64,000 nt of DNA from Bradyrhizobium sp. 139. Its GTDB lineage: Bacteria > Pseudomonadota > Alphaproteobacteria > Rhizobiales > Xanthobacteraceae. The stretch's first letter is position 1. Every line of letters begins with the position of its first letter. The position numbers and the translations under genes are program-made. The stretch spans positions 124,001 to 188,000 of the forward strand of contig NZ_JADPKS010000008.1 of NCBI RefSeq assembly GCF_023074175.1, written 5' to 3'. Positions 37,113 through 46,105 of this stretch are shown in pieces. The notes under the pieces were generated by a model. It worked only from the letters and a program-made list of their open reading frames with translations. It had not been told where the DNA came from and did no database searches.

Positions 37113-37904
37113 ATGGGCAAGCGATCCGTCACGACGGCAGCTGCGATCTTGATCGCAGCATTTTCGATGCTCGTTGCCTTGAACGCGCAGGACCAGCCCC
37201 GGCCCGCGATGTCGTGCCCGGTTGATCACGACCAGCTCGCCGACATCCTCAAGAAGAGCGTCAAGCCCGGCGGAGGCCCGAGCAATGGCGGGCTGGACAA
37301 CAACGAGTGGGCCGCTGTCGTGAACCGGCAGGGCATCGTATGCGCCGTCGCCTACAGCGGCAGCAAGGTCGACGACCAATGGCTGGGCAGCCGGGCCATC
37401 GCAGCCGAGAAGGCCAATACGGCGAATGCGTTCAGCCTGAAGAACAAGGCGATGGCGACGGGCAATCTGTACGCAGGCGCGCAACCTGGTGGATTCCTGT
37501 TCGGTGCGGCTCTCAGCAACCCTCCATCCCCGGAGATCCTGTACGCCGGCACACAAGACGAATTCGGGACCGCGCACGATCCGATGGTCGGCAAGCCCGT
37601 CGGTGGCATGATCGTCTTCGGCGGCGGGCTGGCACTCTATGACGGCAATGGCATCGCGGGCGCCTTAAGCGTCAGCGGCGACAGCTCCTGTGCGGATCAC
37701 AATGTCGCCTGGCGCGTGCGTCACCTGCTCGGACTTGACCGCGTGCCGGCCGGTATCAGTCCGAATATGAAGGACGCAATCATCTATGACATCGGGCCGG
37801 ACGGCAAAAGCCCATCGGGATTCGGTCACCCCAAGTGCAACGGCAAGGAAGACCAGATCGCAGTCGATCTCGGTGCCGGCGTATCGGGAAATGTCGTGAG
37901 ATAG
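37113..37904 (+). CDS. Exported GlcG/HbpS-like heme-binding-family protein
   Basis: 263 aa with a Sec signal (about 1-25, ending ALNAQ) and CCAGGAGG just before the ATG. The domain is HbpS/GlcG-like: EWAAVVNRQGIVCAVAYSGS (about 65-84), SRAIAAEKANTANAFSLKN (about 91-109), NLYAGAQPGGFLFGAALSNP (about 117-136) and VGGMIVFGGGLALYDGNGIA (about 161-180). Homologues bind heme or cobalamin, or act in alcohol-oxidation clusters. It lies between the caa3 operon and xoxF and is probably periplasmic. Specific function here is unknown. Confidence 0.78.
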   Translation: MGKRSVTTAAAILIAAFSMLVALNAQDQPRPAMSCPVDHDQLADILKKSVKPGGGPSNGGLDNNEWAAVVNRQGIVCAVAYSGSKVDDQWLGSRAIAAEKANTANAFSLKNKAMATGNLYAGAQPGGFLFGAALSNPPSPEILYAGTQDEFGTAHDPMVGKPVGGMIVFGGGLALYDGNGIAGALSVSGDSSCADHNVAWRVRHLLGLDRVPAGISPNMKDAIIYDIGPDGKSPSGFGHPKCNGKEDQIAVDLGAGVSGNVVR

Positions 37905-38014
37905 CAGATCGTCAATCGCCGCTTTGGAACCAAGCGAAAGCGCAACGTTTGTACATTGGCAAACCGGCCTGCAGCGCAGGCACGGCCTCATCACTGCCGT
38001 GGAGATCTTTACAT

Positions 38015-39850
38015 ATGTTAGTGCGTGGCTTCGCGCGGATGTTGAGCGTGTTTTGCGCGTACTGCGCGTTGATTTCGCCCAGCTTCGCCCAGAGCGATCT
38101 GGCCAGCCGCATGAAAGATCCAGCCCAATGGCCGATGGCGGCGCGCGACTACGCCAATACCCGCTACAGCGAGCTCGACCAGATCAACACCGGTAATGCG
38201 CAGCGCCTGCAGCTGGCATGGACGTTCTCGCTCGGTGCTGATCGGGGCCAGGAGGCGGCGCCGCTCGTAGTGGACGGCACCATGTACGTAGTCGGCCCCT
38301 ACGCCGGGCCCTACCCCAACCGCGTGTTCGCACTCGACGCCACGACGGGTGAATTGAAATGGTTTTATGCGCCGCGACCCGAGCCTGCCGCTGCGGGCGT
38401 CGCCTGCTGCGATGTCGTCAGTCGCGGGCTTGCCTTCGACCACGGCAAGGTCTTCCTCAATACGCTCGACAACCACACCGTCGCGATCGACGCCAAGACC
38501 GGCAAGGAACTCTGGCACACCAAGCTCGGTGAGATCAACAAGGGCGAGACGATCACCATGGCTCCCGTCGTGGTGAAGGGGAAGATTCTCGTCGGCAACA
38601 GCGGCGGCGAACTGGGCGTGCGCGGCTGGGTCACTGCACTGGACGAAAACACGGGAGCCATCGCTTGGCGCGCCTATTCGACCGGCCCGGACAAGGACGT
38701 GCTGATCGGCGACGATTTCAAGCCATTCTACGACAATCTCAAGGGCAAGGATCTCGGCGTAAAGACCTGGCCCGCCGACCGCTGGCAGATCGGCGGCGGC
38801 ACGGTCTGGGGCTGGATCTCCTACGACTCCGACTTGAATCTGATCTACTACGGCACCGCCAATCCGAGTCCCTGGAATGCGAGCCAGCGCAGCGGTGACA
38901 ATCTCTGGAGTGCGTCGATCTTTGCTCGCGATCCCGATACCGGTCGCGCCAGATGGGCCTACCAGATCAACCCGCACGACCTGTTCGACCACGACGAGAT
39001 CAACGAGAACGTGCTCGTCGACCTCCAACTGAATGGCCAACCGCGCAAGGTCCTCATCCACCCCGGGCGCAATGGCTATATGTACGTCATGGATCGTGCC
39101 ACCGGCGAAGTGATCTCGGCGGACGCCTATGAATTCGTCAACGCCTACAAGGGCGTCGATCTGAAGACCGGCAAGATCATCCCGAACGAGGAGAAGACGC
39201 CGCTTGTCGGCAAGACCGTCGAGAACATTTGCCCGAGCGCGCCCGGCGCCAAGGATTGGCAGCCGACGGCTTGGTCACCGCGTACCAGGCTGCTGTACGT
39301 GCCCCATCAGCATCTCTGTATGGACTTCAAGCCCTCTCAGGTCGGCTACATCGCCGGCACGCCCTATGTCGGCGCAGACGTCGACATGTATGCCGGTCCT
39401 GGCGGCTACCGCGGCGAGTTCATGGCGTGGGATCCCGTCGCGCGCAAGAAAGCCTGGGAGGTCCACGAGAAGCTGCCGGTCTGGAGTGGCGCGCTGGTGA
39501 CAGCCGGAGACGTCGCGTTCTACGGCACCATGGATCGCCTTTTCAAAGTGGTGGATGCCAAGGATGGGCACCTGCTGTGGCAGTTCCGGGCGGGCTCCGG
39601 CTTCATTGGCCAACCGATCTCCTATCGCGGCTCCGACGGACAGCAATACATCGCGATCCTGTCGGGCGTCGGCGGCTGGCCGGGGGTGGTGGCCAATGCC
39701 GAGGTCGATCCGCGGGTACGCAACGGCGCGCTCGGCTTTGCCGGTGCGATGCAGGATCTGCCGTTCTACACGGCCGGCGGAAGTGAGCTGCTGGTGTTCA
39801 AGCTCGGTGCCGCAAATGGTGAGGACGCCAGCCATGCGCCTGCGAAATAG
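38015..39850 (+). CDS. xoxF: PQQ-dependent alcohol dehydrogenase, XoxF type
   Basis: 611 aa from ATG 38015 (GGAG about ten bases upstream), with a signal peptide ending SPSFAQ. It is an eight-bladed quinoprotein oxidising methanol or other primary alcohols in the periplasm. Visible are the adjacent cysteines of AGVACCDVV (disulfide near PQQ), the metal ligand Glu in SGGELGVRGW, the Asn in GTANPSPWNA, and PHDLFDHDEINE, where the catalytic Asp is followed two residues later by a second Asp. That D-x-D is the lanthanide signature; calcium MxaF has Ala at the second position. Next genes encode XoxJ-like and cytochrome c partners. Confidence 0.88.
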   Translation: MLVRGFARMLSVFCAYCALISPSFAQSDLASRMKDPAQWPMAARDYANTRYSELDQINTGNAQRLQLAWTFSLGADRGQEAAPLVVDGTMYVVGPYAGPYPNRVFALDATTGELKWFYAPRPEPAAAGVACCDVVSRGLAFDHGKVFLNTLDNHTVAIDAKTGKELWHTKLGEINKGETITMAPVVVKGKILVGNSGGELGVRGWVTALDENTGAIAWRAYSTGPDKDVLIGDDFKPFYDNLKGKDLGVKTWPADRWQIGGGTVWGWISYDSDLNLIYYGTANPSPWNASQRSGDNLWSASIFARDPDTGRARWAYQINPHDLFDHDEINENVLVDLQLNGQPRKVLIHPGRNGYMYVMDRATGEVISADAYEFVNAYKGVDLKTGKIIPNEEKTPLVGKTVENICPSAPGAKDWQPTAWSPRTRLLYVPHQHLCMDFKPSQVGYIAGTPYVGADVDMYAGPGGYRGEFMAWDPVARKKAWEVHEKLPVWSGALVTAGDVAFYGTMDRLFKVVDAKDGHLLWQFRAGSGFIGQPISYRGSDGQQYIAILSGVGGWPGVVANAEVDPRVRNGALGFAGAMQDLPFYTAGGSELLVFKLGAANGEDASHAPAK

Positions 39851-40673
39851 CTATTTCAGCATCGCCCTCGTCATCCTGATCGGGCTCGTGACTACCGCAG
39901 CCGCCACCGCGGATGGTGAATTTCGCGTCTGTGCCGATCCAAACAATCTGCCACTCTCGAACAGCGCCGAGGCTGGATTCGAGAATAAGCTCGCAGCGAT
40001 GGTGGCCGAAGACCTCGGCAAGCAGGTGCAATACACCTGGTGGGCGCAGCGCCGCGGCTTCATCCGCAACACACTGAAAGCCGGAAAATGCGACGTCGTG
40101 ATGGGCGTGCCGTCCGGCTATGATCTGGTAGAGGCGACGAAGCCCTATTATCGCTCCACTTACGTCTTCGTCACGCGGCAAGACCGGCGCCTCGATCTTT
40201 CCTCACTGCTCGATTCCCGCCTCCGTCACCTCGTGATCGGAGTGCATCTGATCGGCGACGACGGCACCAATCCGCCACCCGCGCAGGCCCTCGGTGAACA
40301 GGGCATCGTCGACAATGTCCGCGGCTACTCGATCTATGGCGACTATCGCGAGGCTGACCCGCCGGCGCGCCTGATCGAGGCGGTCGAAAACGGCGAGATC
40401 GACATCGCAGCCGCGTGGGGTCCGCTGGGCGGCTATTTCGCGCAGCGCTCAGCCGTGCCGCTGACGGTCACGCCGATCCGGGACTACGAGCGCTTTGCGC
40501 CCCAGCAGTTCCGGTTCGCCATTTCGATGGGCGTGCGCAAGGGCGACCGCGCTTTGCGCGACCGGCTGAATGCGTTCATCGACGCTCACCGATCCGAGAT
40601 CACGTCGCTGCTGCGAAATTACGGCGTGCCGCTGGTCGACATGCCCGTAACAGTATCGGGAGGCCATAAGTGA
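39834..40673 (+). CDS. xoxJ: XoxJ/MoxJ-like periplasmic substrate-binding-type protein
   Basis: 279 aa from ATG 39834, overlapping xoxF by 17 bases. Signal peptide about 1-27. The mature protein is a type 2 periplasmic-binding fold with the family signature FRVCADPNNLPLSNSAEAGF (about 29-48), KQVQYTWWAQRRGFIRNTLK (about 64-83) and CDVVMGVPSGYDLVEATKPY (about 87-106). This group is always found with PQQ alcohol dehydrogenases, where it is thought to help maturation or activation. The gene order F-J-cytochrome is near the standard xoxFGJ set. Confidence 0.87.
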   Translation: MRLRNSYFSIALVILIGLVTTAAATADGEFRVCADPNNLPLSNSAEAGFENKLAAMVAEDLGKQVQYTWWAQRRGFIRNTLKAGKCDVVMGVPSGYDLVEATKPYYRSTYVFVTRQDRRLDLSSLLDSRLRHLVIGVHLIGDDGTNPPPAQALGEQGIVDNVRGYSIYGDYREADPPARLIEAVENGEIDIAAAWGPLGGYFAQRSAVPLTVTPIRDYERFAPQQFRFAISMGVRKGDRALRDRLNAFIDAHRSEITSLLRNYGVPLVDMPVTVSGGHK

Positions 40674-41308
40674 TGTCTGCTCCAGTGCTGCGCGCGAGCG
40701 CCATATCGTTGCTGTTGGCAGCCGTCCCGAACGGTGCCGTACTTGCCCAGCAGACGCTGCCGCAATCACAGGAGGCACAACTGCCGACGCTGACGCCTCG
40801 CCCGAATTTCGGCGGCAGCATCGGCGGTGGGAGGCCCGGCGTGTTCATGCAGGTCCCGGTCACCACCCTCTTCCCGGGCGCGCAGCCGGACCGGCCTCAG
40901 ATCAAGAACCCCGTTCAAGGCGATCCCAACGCGGAGCAGCGCGGGATGACTTACTATGTCAACTTCAACTGCGTCGGCTGCCACGCGCCCAATGGCGGCG
41001 GCGGCATGGGGCCGGCGCTGAGCAACAACACTTTTGCCTACGGCTCGCAGCCCGAGAACATCTTTCTCTCGATCTTCCAGGGGCGGCCGAACGGGATGCC
41101 GACCTGGGGCGGCGTACTGCCTGACAGTGTGATCTGGGACCTCGTCACCTATATCGGCAAGATCAGCAACGAGCCGAGCCATCAATGGGGCCGGACTTTC
41201 TCGGCAAATCCGCTGTCGCCAGAAATCGAACAGGTCCCGACCGAACAAGTCTCTACGACCGATCCCTGGTCCGCCACCAAGACCTTCAATTCCGGCCAGA
41301 AACCCTGA
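40673..41308 (+). CDS. Periplasmic c-type cytochrome, probable XoxG-like electron acceptor
   Basis: 211 aa from ATG 40673 in a TGATG overlap (a GTG at 40670 is also possible). Signal about 1-25 (ending VLAQ). A single class I heme site NFNCVGCHAPNGGGGMGPAL lies at about 96-115, and a likely distal Met in GRPNGMPTWGGVLP (about 142). Residues 26-90 form a Pro/Gly-rich extension. Its position directly after xoxF-xoxJ suggests that it takes electrons from XoxF and passes them to the caa3 oxidase. Confidence 0.82.
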   Translation: MSAPVLRASAISLLLAAVPNGAVLAQQTLPQSQEAQLPTLTPRPNFGGSIGGGRPGVFMQVPVTTLFPGAQPDRPQIKNPVQGDPNAEQRGMTYYVNFNCVGCHAPNGGGGMGPALSNNTFAYGSQPENIFLSIFQGRPNGMPTWGGVLPDSVIWDLVTYIGKISNEPSHQWGRTFSANPLSPEIEQVPTEQVSTTDPWSATKTFNSGQKP

Positions 41309-41328
41309 CCGGTGAAGCGGAGCAGCCG

Positions 41329-41700
41329 ATGGTGTCGGGTACACGATTGTTAGTCGCCTCGCTCCTGGCCATGGCAACCGCTGCCTGCGAAGGCAAGGCT
41401 GCGGGTCCGGACAATTTCACGGGCGATGCTCGCCGTGGCACTGACCTCGTCAGACACTATCAGTGCGGCACTTGTCACGACATTCCTGGCGTTGCGGGAG
41501 CGGATGGCAATGTCGGCCCGCCGCTGCGCCGCATCGGCACGCGAACGTATATTGCCGGCTTCATCCAGAACTCGCCCGACAACATGGCAGACTGGATCGA
41601 GGATCCGCAGCGAGCATTACCCGGCAACGCCATGCCGAGGATGGGCATCCCGCAGCAAGACGCGCGCGACATCGCGGCGTTTCTCTATACCCTGAAGTAA
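41329..41700 (+). CDS. Small lipoprotein-type cytochrome c
   Basis: 123 aa from ATG 41329. The start MVSGTRLLVASLLAMATAAC is a lipobox-bearing signal (ATAAC), so the mature protein is probably lipid-anchored. A single heme site CGTCHDIPGV lies at about 45-54, and the distal Met is likely in NAMPRMGI (about 99-106). It is 20 bases after the first cytochrome and 4 bases before gcd. It could be the membrane-near electron carrier toward the oxidase. Confidence 0.82.
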   Translation: MVSGTRLLVASLLAMATAACEGKAAGPDNFTGDARRGTDLVRHYQCGTCHDIPGVAGADGNVGPPLRRIGTRTYIAGFIQNSPDNMADWIEDPQRALPGNAMPRMGIPQQDARDIAAFLYTLK

Positions 41701-41704
41701 CATC

Positions 41705-44116
41705 ATGAATCCGATCCCTGGTTCAACGAACTGGCTCCGCGACGCGCCGCTGCTGGCCGTCACCATTGTGGTTGTCGCTATCATGGGATTGGCCCTCGCC
41801 GGCGGCGGTACCTGGCTCGCGGCCCTTGGTGGCTCCGTTTACTATCTCGTCGCAGGAATCATGCTTCTGCTCACGGGTTGGCTGCTAGCGATCCGTCGCG
41901 CCGAGGCGCTCTGGGTCTACGCTGCGCTGCTGCTTGGCACGATGGCGTGGGCGATCTGGGAGGTCGGCCTCGATTTCTGGTCGCTGGCGCCGCGGGGCGA
42001 TGTGCTTGCGCCGCTGGGCGTATGGCTGATGCTGCCATTCGTCGCGCGCCATCTCACCCCTCGCTTGCGTGCCGCGCGGTGGGCGCTTGGCCTCGTACTG
42101 GTCGTCGCGGCGGTCGTGCTCGGCGTCTCGCTGACGAGCGATCGCCACGATCTCGCTGGTACTGTACCAGAACGCGAAACAGCCGGCGCCAGTGCAGCCT
42201 CCGGGCCGACCGTACCTACCGCCGGCGAGAACTGGACGGCCTATGGCAGCAGCGGCTTCGGCACGCGTTATTCTTCGCTGAGCCAGATCACCAAGGACAA
42301 TGTGAAGGACCTCAGGCTGGCCTGGGAATTTCGCACCGGCGATCACAAGGGGCCGGATGATCCCGACGAGATCACCAACCAGGCCACGCCCCTCAAGATC
42401 GGCGATCTGCTCTACACATGCTCTCCGCACCAGATCGTGTTCGCGCTGGAAGCTACGACCGGAAAACTGCGCTGGAAGTTCGATCCGCAGGTCCAGCACA
42501 ACAAAGCCTTCCAGCACATGACCTGCCGCGGCGTGGCCTATCACGCGACCAGATCAGGGGCGATCACCGCAGACGGCGCGCCGGCTCCGGCCGATTGTGC
42601 GGAGCGCGTTTTCGTGCCCACGAACGACGGGCGAATGTTCGCGCTCGATGCGCAGGGCGGCAAGCCTTGTGAGAGCTTTGGCAATCACGGCCAAATCGAC
42701 CTCAAGGAGGGAAGCGAGATCCAGACGCTCGGCTTCTACGAGGGCACTTCGCCGCCCGTCGTTACGGACAAGGTGCTGATCGTCGGCGGAGCGGTGATCG
42801 ACAACTATTCCGACCGCGTGCCGTCCGGCGTGATCCGCGGCTTCGATATCTATTCCGGACGATTGATCTGGGCGTTCGATGCCGGCAATCCCGACCCGAA
42901 CGAGATGCCCTCGGCCTCGCATCATTTTACGGCCGGCTCACCCAATTCATGGAGCATCTCCGCGGTCGACGAGACTCTCGGCCTCGTCTATGTCCCGCTC
43001 GGCTCGAGCTCCCCGGATATCTGGGGCGGTGGCCGTTCACCGGAGAACGAGCGTTACGATTCGGCGCTGATCGCGCTCGACATCATGACCGGGAAGCTGC
43101 GCTGGTCGTTCCAGAACGTGCACCACGATCTCTGGGACATGGATATGCCGTCGCAACCGAGTCTGGTTGATCTCCGTTCTGATAACGGGCTGACGCCGGC
43201 GATCTACATTCCGGCAAAGACAGGCGACATCTTTGTGCTCGACCGCCGCGACGGGCATCAGTTGGTGCCTGCGCCGGAGAAGCCGGTACCGCAGGGCGCC
43301 GCGCCAGGAGACCGGCTGTCAGCAACCCAGCCCTTCTCGGAATTGAGCTTTCGTCCACCTGGAATGCTGGCGGACGCCCAGATGTGGGGCAGCACGATGT
43401 TCGACCAGCTCGTCTGCCGCATCAAATTCAAGCGGCTTCGCTACGAGGGGCCTTTCACACCGCCATCGGAACAGGGCACGCTGGTATTCCCCGGCGACTT
43501 CGGCATGTTCGAATGGGGCGGCATTGCTGTCGATCCCCTGCGCCAGGTTGCCATCGCGAACCCGCAATCGATTCCGTTCATCTCGCGCCTGGTGCCGCGC
43601 GGAAGAGACAATCCGGCCGCGCCGAACGCGGCGCACCCGCCGGGCACCGAGCTCGGCGTGCAGCCGATGTACGGCGCCCCTTACGGCGTCGATCTCGGCA
43701 TTTTCCTCTCGCCGCTCGGCATTCCCTGCCTTGCTCCGCCATGGGGCAACATCGCAGCCATCGATCTCAAGACGCACAAGGTAGTCTGGCAGCACCGCAT
43801 CGGCACGATCCGCGATCAGGCTCCGCTGCCGCTGCCCTTCAAGCTTGGCGTTCCCATGCTGGGCGGACCGATCGTCACCGCCGGCGGCATCATCTTCATC
43901 ACGGGAACGATGGATGACTACATCCGGGCCTTCGACGTTCGCGATGGCCGTCAGCTGTGGCAGGATCGCCTTCCTGCCGGCGGGCAATCAACGCCGATGA
44001 CCTATGAAATCGGCGGCAGGCAATACGTCGTGACGGTCGACGGCGGGCACGGCTCGTTCGGCACGAAGCTCGGCGATTACGTCCGCGCCTATGCGCTGCC
44101 GGAACGACGGCCGTAG
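41705..44116 (+). CDS. gcd: Membrane-bound PQQ glucose (quinate/shikimate-family) dehydrogenase
   Basis: 803 aa. Five N-terminal membrane spans (about 15-145, for example LLAVTIVVVAIMGLALAGGG) anchor a periplasmic eight-bladed PQQ domain starting at GENWTAYGSSGFGTRYSSLS (about 177). Typical motifs include CSPHQIVFALEATTGKLRWK (about 240), ASHHFTAGSPNSWSISAVDE (about 405), WSFQNVHHDLWDMDMPSQPS (catalytic Asp region, about 462) and the C-terminal GGRQYVVTVDGGHGSFGTKL. It oxidises glucose or related polyols and hands electrons to ubiquinone; the exact substrate is not readable. Length equals known Gcd (about 800). Confidence 0.9.
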   Translation: MNPIPGSTNWLRDAPLLAVTIVVVAIMGLALAGGGTWLAALGGSVYYLVAGIMLLLTGWLLAIRRAEALWVYAALLLGTMAWAIWEVGLDFWSLAPRGDVLAPLGVWLMLPFVARHLTPRLRAARWALGLVLVVAAVVLGVSLTSDRHDLAGTVPERETAGASAASGPTVPTAGENWTAYGSSGFGTRYSSLSQITKDNVKDLRLAWEFRTGDHKGPDDPDEITNQATPLKIGDLLYTCSPHQIVFALEATTGKLRWKFDPQVQHNKAFQHMTCRGVAYHATRSGAITADGAPAPADCAERVFVPTNDGRMFALDAQGGKPCESFGNHGQIDLKEGSEIQTLGFYEGTSPPVVTDKVLIVGGAVIDNYSDRVPSGVIRGFDIYSGRLIWAFDAGNPDPNEMPSASHHFTAGSPNSWSISAVDETLGLVYVPLGSSSPDIWGGGRSPENERYDSALIALDIMTGKLRWSFQNVHHDLWDMDMPSQPSLVDLRSDNGLTPAIYIPAKTGDIFVLDRRDGHQLVPAPEKPVPQGAAPGDRLSATQPFSELSFRPPGMLADAQMWGSTMFDQLVCRIKFKRLRYEGPFTPPSEQGTLVFPGDFGMFEWGGIAVDPLRQVAIANPQSIPFISRLVPRGRDNPAAPNAAHPPGTELGVQPMYGAPYGVDLGIFLSPLGIPCLAPPWGNIAAIDLKTHKVVWQHRIGTIRDQAPLPLPFKLGVPMLGGPIVTAGGIIFITGTMDDYIRAFDVRDGRQLWQDRLPAGGQSTPMTYEIGGRQYVVTVDGGHGSFGTKLGDYVRAYALPERRP

Positions 44117-44144
44117 CAATGCCGCCGCGGCGGCGCGGTGCTGA

Positions 44145-45920
44145 TCACGCTCGGCGACGCCTCCTCCTCGCATGCGAGCGAGACGAACGGCCGGCCTTCG
44201 ATGCTGCGACTGCCAGGCAAGCAGCGATCCCGAGCACCGCGAGTCCCTTGCTGATCACTGCGGCGGGTGGAAGTTGCTTCCGTGACAGCCAACCGCCATC
44301 GGTCGATGTATCCTGCAAACCAGCTTCGATCATGGTGCCCTCGCTGCTCTTCTCGGGACGCGCGCGCGACAGCAGGAAGCGGAATGCAGCTCCCAGGATA
44401 TTCTCCGTCACCTGTGGAGCGACCGCATAGGCAAATTGACCGGCGCGAGCCGGCCAGCCCACCGCGACCTCGTCACGGGGCGCCCGGGCGAGGCTCACGA
44501 ATGTCTCGGCGACGTCCTCGGACTGGTAGAGCAGCGGACCAGGATCGAGCCGCCGCCCGGACATGTTGGCGCCGTGAACGAATCCTGGCGTATCGACTAT
44601 GGCCGGAAAGACGCCGCAGACGTGAATGTTGGGGTGCGCACCGAGCTCCTGGCGCAAGCTGGCGGTGAAGCCGCGCAAGCCGAACTTGCTCGCAGTATAG
44701 GCCGCAGCAAAAGGTGTCGGCGCCCAGCCCCCAAGCGAGATGTTGTTGATCAGAATGCCGCGGTTCCGGCGGAGGAAGATCGGAAGCACCGCGAAGGCGC
44801 CGTGCATCGCGCCGAGGAGATTGACCTCGATGGTTCGGCGATGGAGAGCAAGATCGGCATCCTGATAGGCTCCGAAGACGCCCGTGCCGGCGTTGTTGAT
44901 CCACACGTCGATGCCGCCGAACGCGTCCTCGGCCTGTCTGGCCAATCGCTGCACTGCCTCCGCATCGGTCACATCGATCGGGATCGCCAATGCGCGGCCT
45001 CCCAGCGCCTCGCATTCTGCGGCGAGACGCATCAGGATTTCGCTGCGGCGTGCCGCGAGAATCACGCTTGCGCCCCTGCGAGCGAAGGCCAGTGCGGTGG
45101 CACGTCCGATTCCACTGGAGCCGCCGGTTATGACGACGCGCGTTCCGATCATTTGCCCCGGCTTAAGTCCCGAGGTGGACGCGGGAAGCAGCCAGCGCAG
45201 GGATCGCCGGAGGAGCTCGGCCCCATCCGTTTCGAACCAGTCGCCATGCGCGAAAATCACCCGCTCCGGAGACAGCCGTAGGAGCCGCTCGGCCGCGGAC
45301 TGGACCGAACGGCCGCCGAGGCGCAGCAGAAGTCGCAGATAGACCGGCGCCTTGCCGTCCGGCTTGGTGACGCCGAGGAGGTTTGCCGCAGCCTGGTTTG
45401 GAACGCTGAGATCACCTGGATCGAGGTTCTGCACGAGATCCGTCAGAACCAGCGTTCGACTTCGCTTGTCGAACAGCTCGATCTCGGAGAACATCGGAGC
45501 GTTCACCGACACGGTGCCGAGGTCGGCGGTCCATTCCTCGGGTGCCGTATCGCCAAGCTCTCGGTCGATGCGAATGCGTGCTGCTCGAACCTGCCTGCGC
45601 GCCGAAAGGCCGCGCGCGGCGAATGTCGTTGCCTGCGGCAGCTCCCTCTGCCAGTCGGACAGGAACATCCAGTGCGCGATATTCGGCGCCAGCAGGTACC
45701 TTATCGCGCCTAGCCGCTCCAACTCATGGCGGAGGGCCGGCGAAAATCTCACTGGCGAATGCAGCACGAGATCTCCGTTCGACAGGCGAATGACAGTCAT
45801 ACGGACAGGCAGTTTCAGACCGGCAGCGCTGATGGACGTGTCATCGCAGATCCAGATATCGTCCGTCACCCGCGACAGACTGGCAGTCGACAAACCGGCA
45901 TCGGAACTTGGCATGAGCAT
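44145..45920 (-). CDS. DUF4336 - short-chain dehydrogenase fusion with C-terminal membrane span
   Basis: 591 aa in three parts. Residues about 15-240 resemble DUF4336, a metallo-beta-lactamase-like fold: VRMTVIRLSNGDLVLHSPVR, IRYLLAPNIAHWMFLSDWQR and SRTLVLTDLVQNLDPGDLS. Residues about 258-505 are a classical SDR: RVVITGGSSGIGRATALAFA, INNAG, a NISLGG serine and AAYTASKFG with Tyr and Lys intact. A hydrophobic helix near the end (ISKGLAVLGIAACLAVAA, about 561-578) and a basic tail suggest membrane attachment. Neither substrate nor pathway is evident. It is convergent with gcd. Confidence 0.8.
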   Translation of the reverse strand: MLMPSSDAGLSTASLSRVTDDIWICDDTSISAAGLKLPVRMTVIRLSNGDLVLHSPVRFSPALRHELERLGAIRYLLAPNIAHWMFLSDWQRELPQATTFAARGLSARRQVRAARIRIDRELGDTAPEEWTADLGTVSVNAPMFSEIELFDKRSRTLVLTDLVQNLDPGDLSVPNQAAANLLGVTKPDGKAPVYLRLLLRLGGRSVQSAAERLLRLSPERVIFAHGDWFETDGAELLRRSLRWLLPASTSGLKPGQMIGTRVVITGGSSGIGRATALAFARRGASVILAARRSEILMRLAAECEALGGRALAIPIDVTDAEAVQRLARQAEDAFGGIDVWINNAGTGVFGAYQDADLALHRRTIEVNLLGAMHGAFAVLPIFLRRNRGILINNISLGGWAPTPFAAAYTASKFGLRGFTASLRQELGAHPNIHVCGVFPAIVDTPGFVHGANMSGRRLDPGPLLYQSEDVAETFVSLARAPRDEVAVGWPARAGQFAYAVAPQVTENILGAAFRFLLSRARPEKSSEGTMIEAGLQDTSTDGGWLSRKQLPPAAVISKGLAVLGIAACLAVAASKAGRSSRSHARRRRRRA

Positions 45921-46105
45921 CTTCCATCGGGAGGACTTTGCTCAAACCGCGGGAGCGGCGCTCGTTCCTGAGCGGCAGCCGACGCAAGGCTCCGGCCAGG
46001 ACGCGCGAGCCCGCCTGCAGGAGCGACCCGGAACCTGCCCCCTCCGCCCGCATCACCGCCACATGGTCGGAACTTCGAAGAGGGCGTAACGGCCTGCTCT
46101 CTTGA

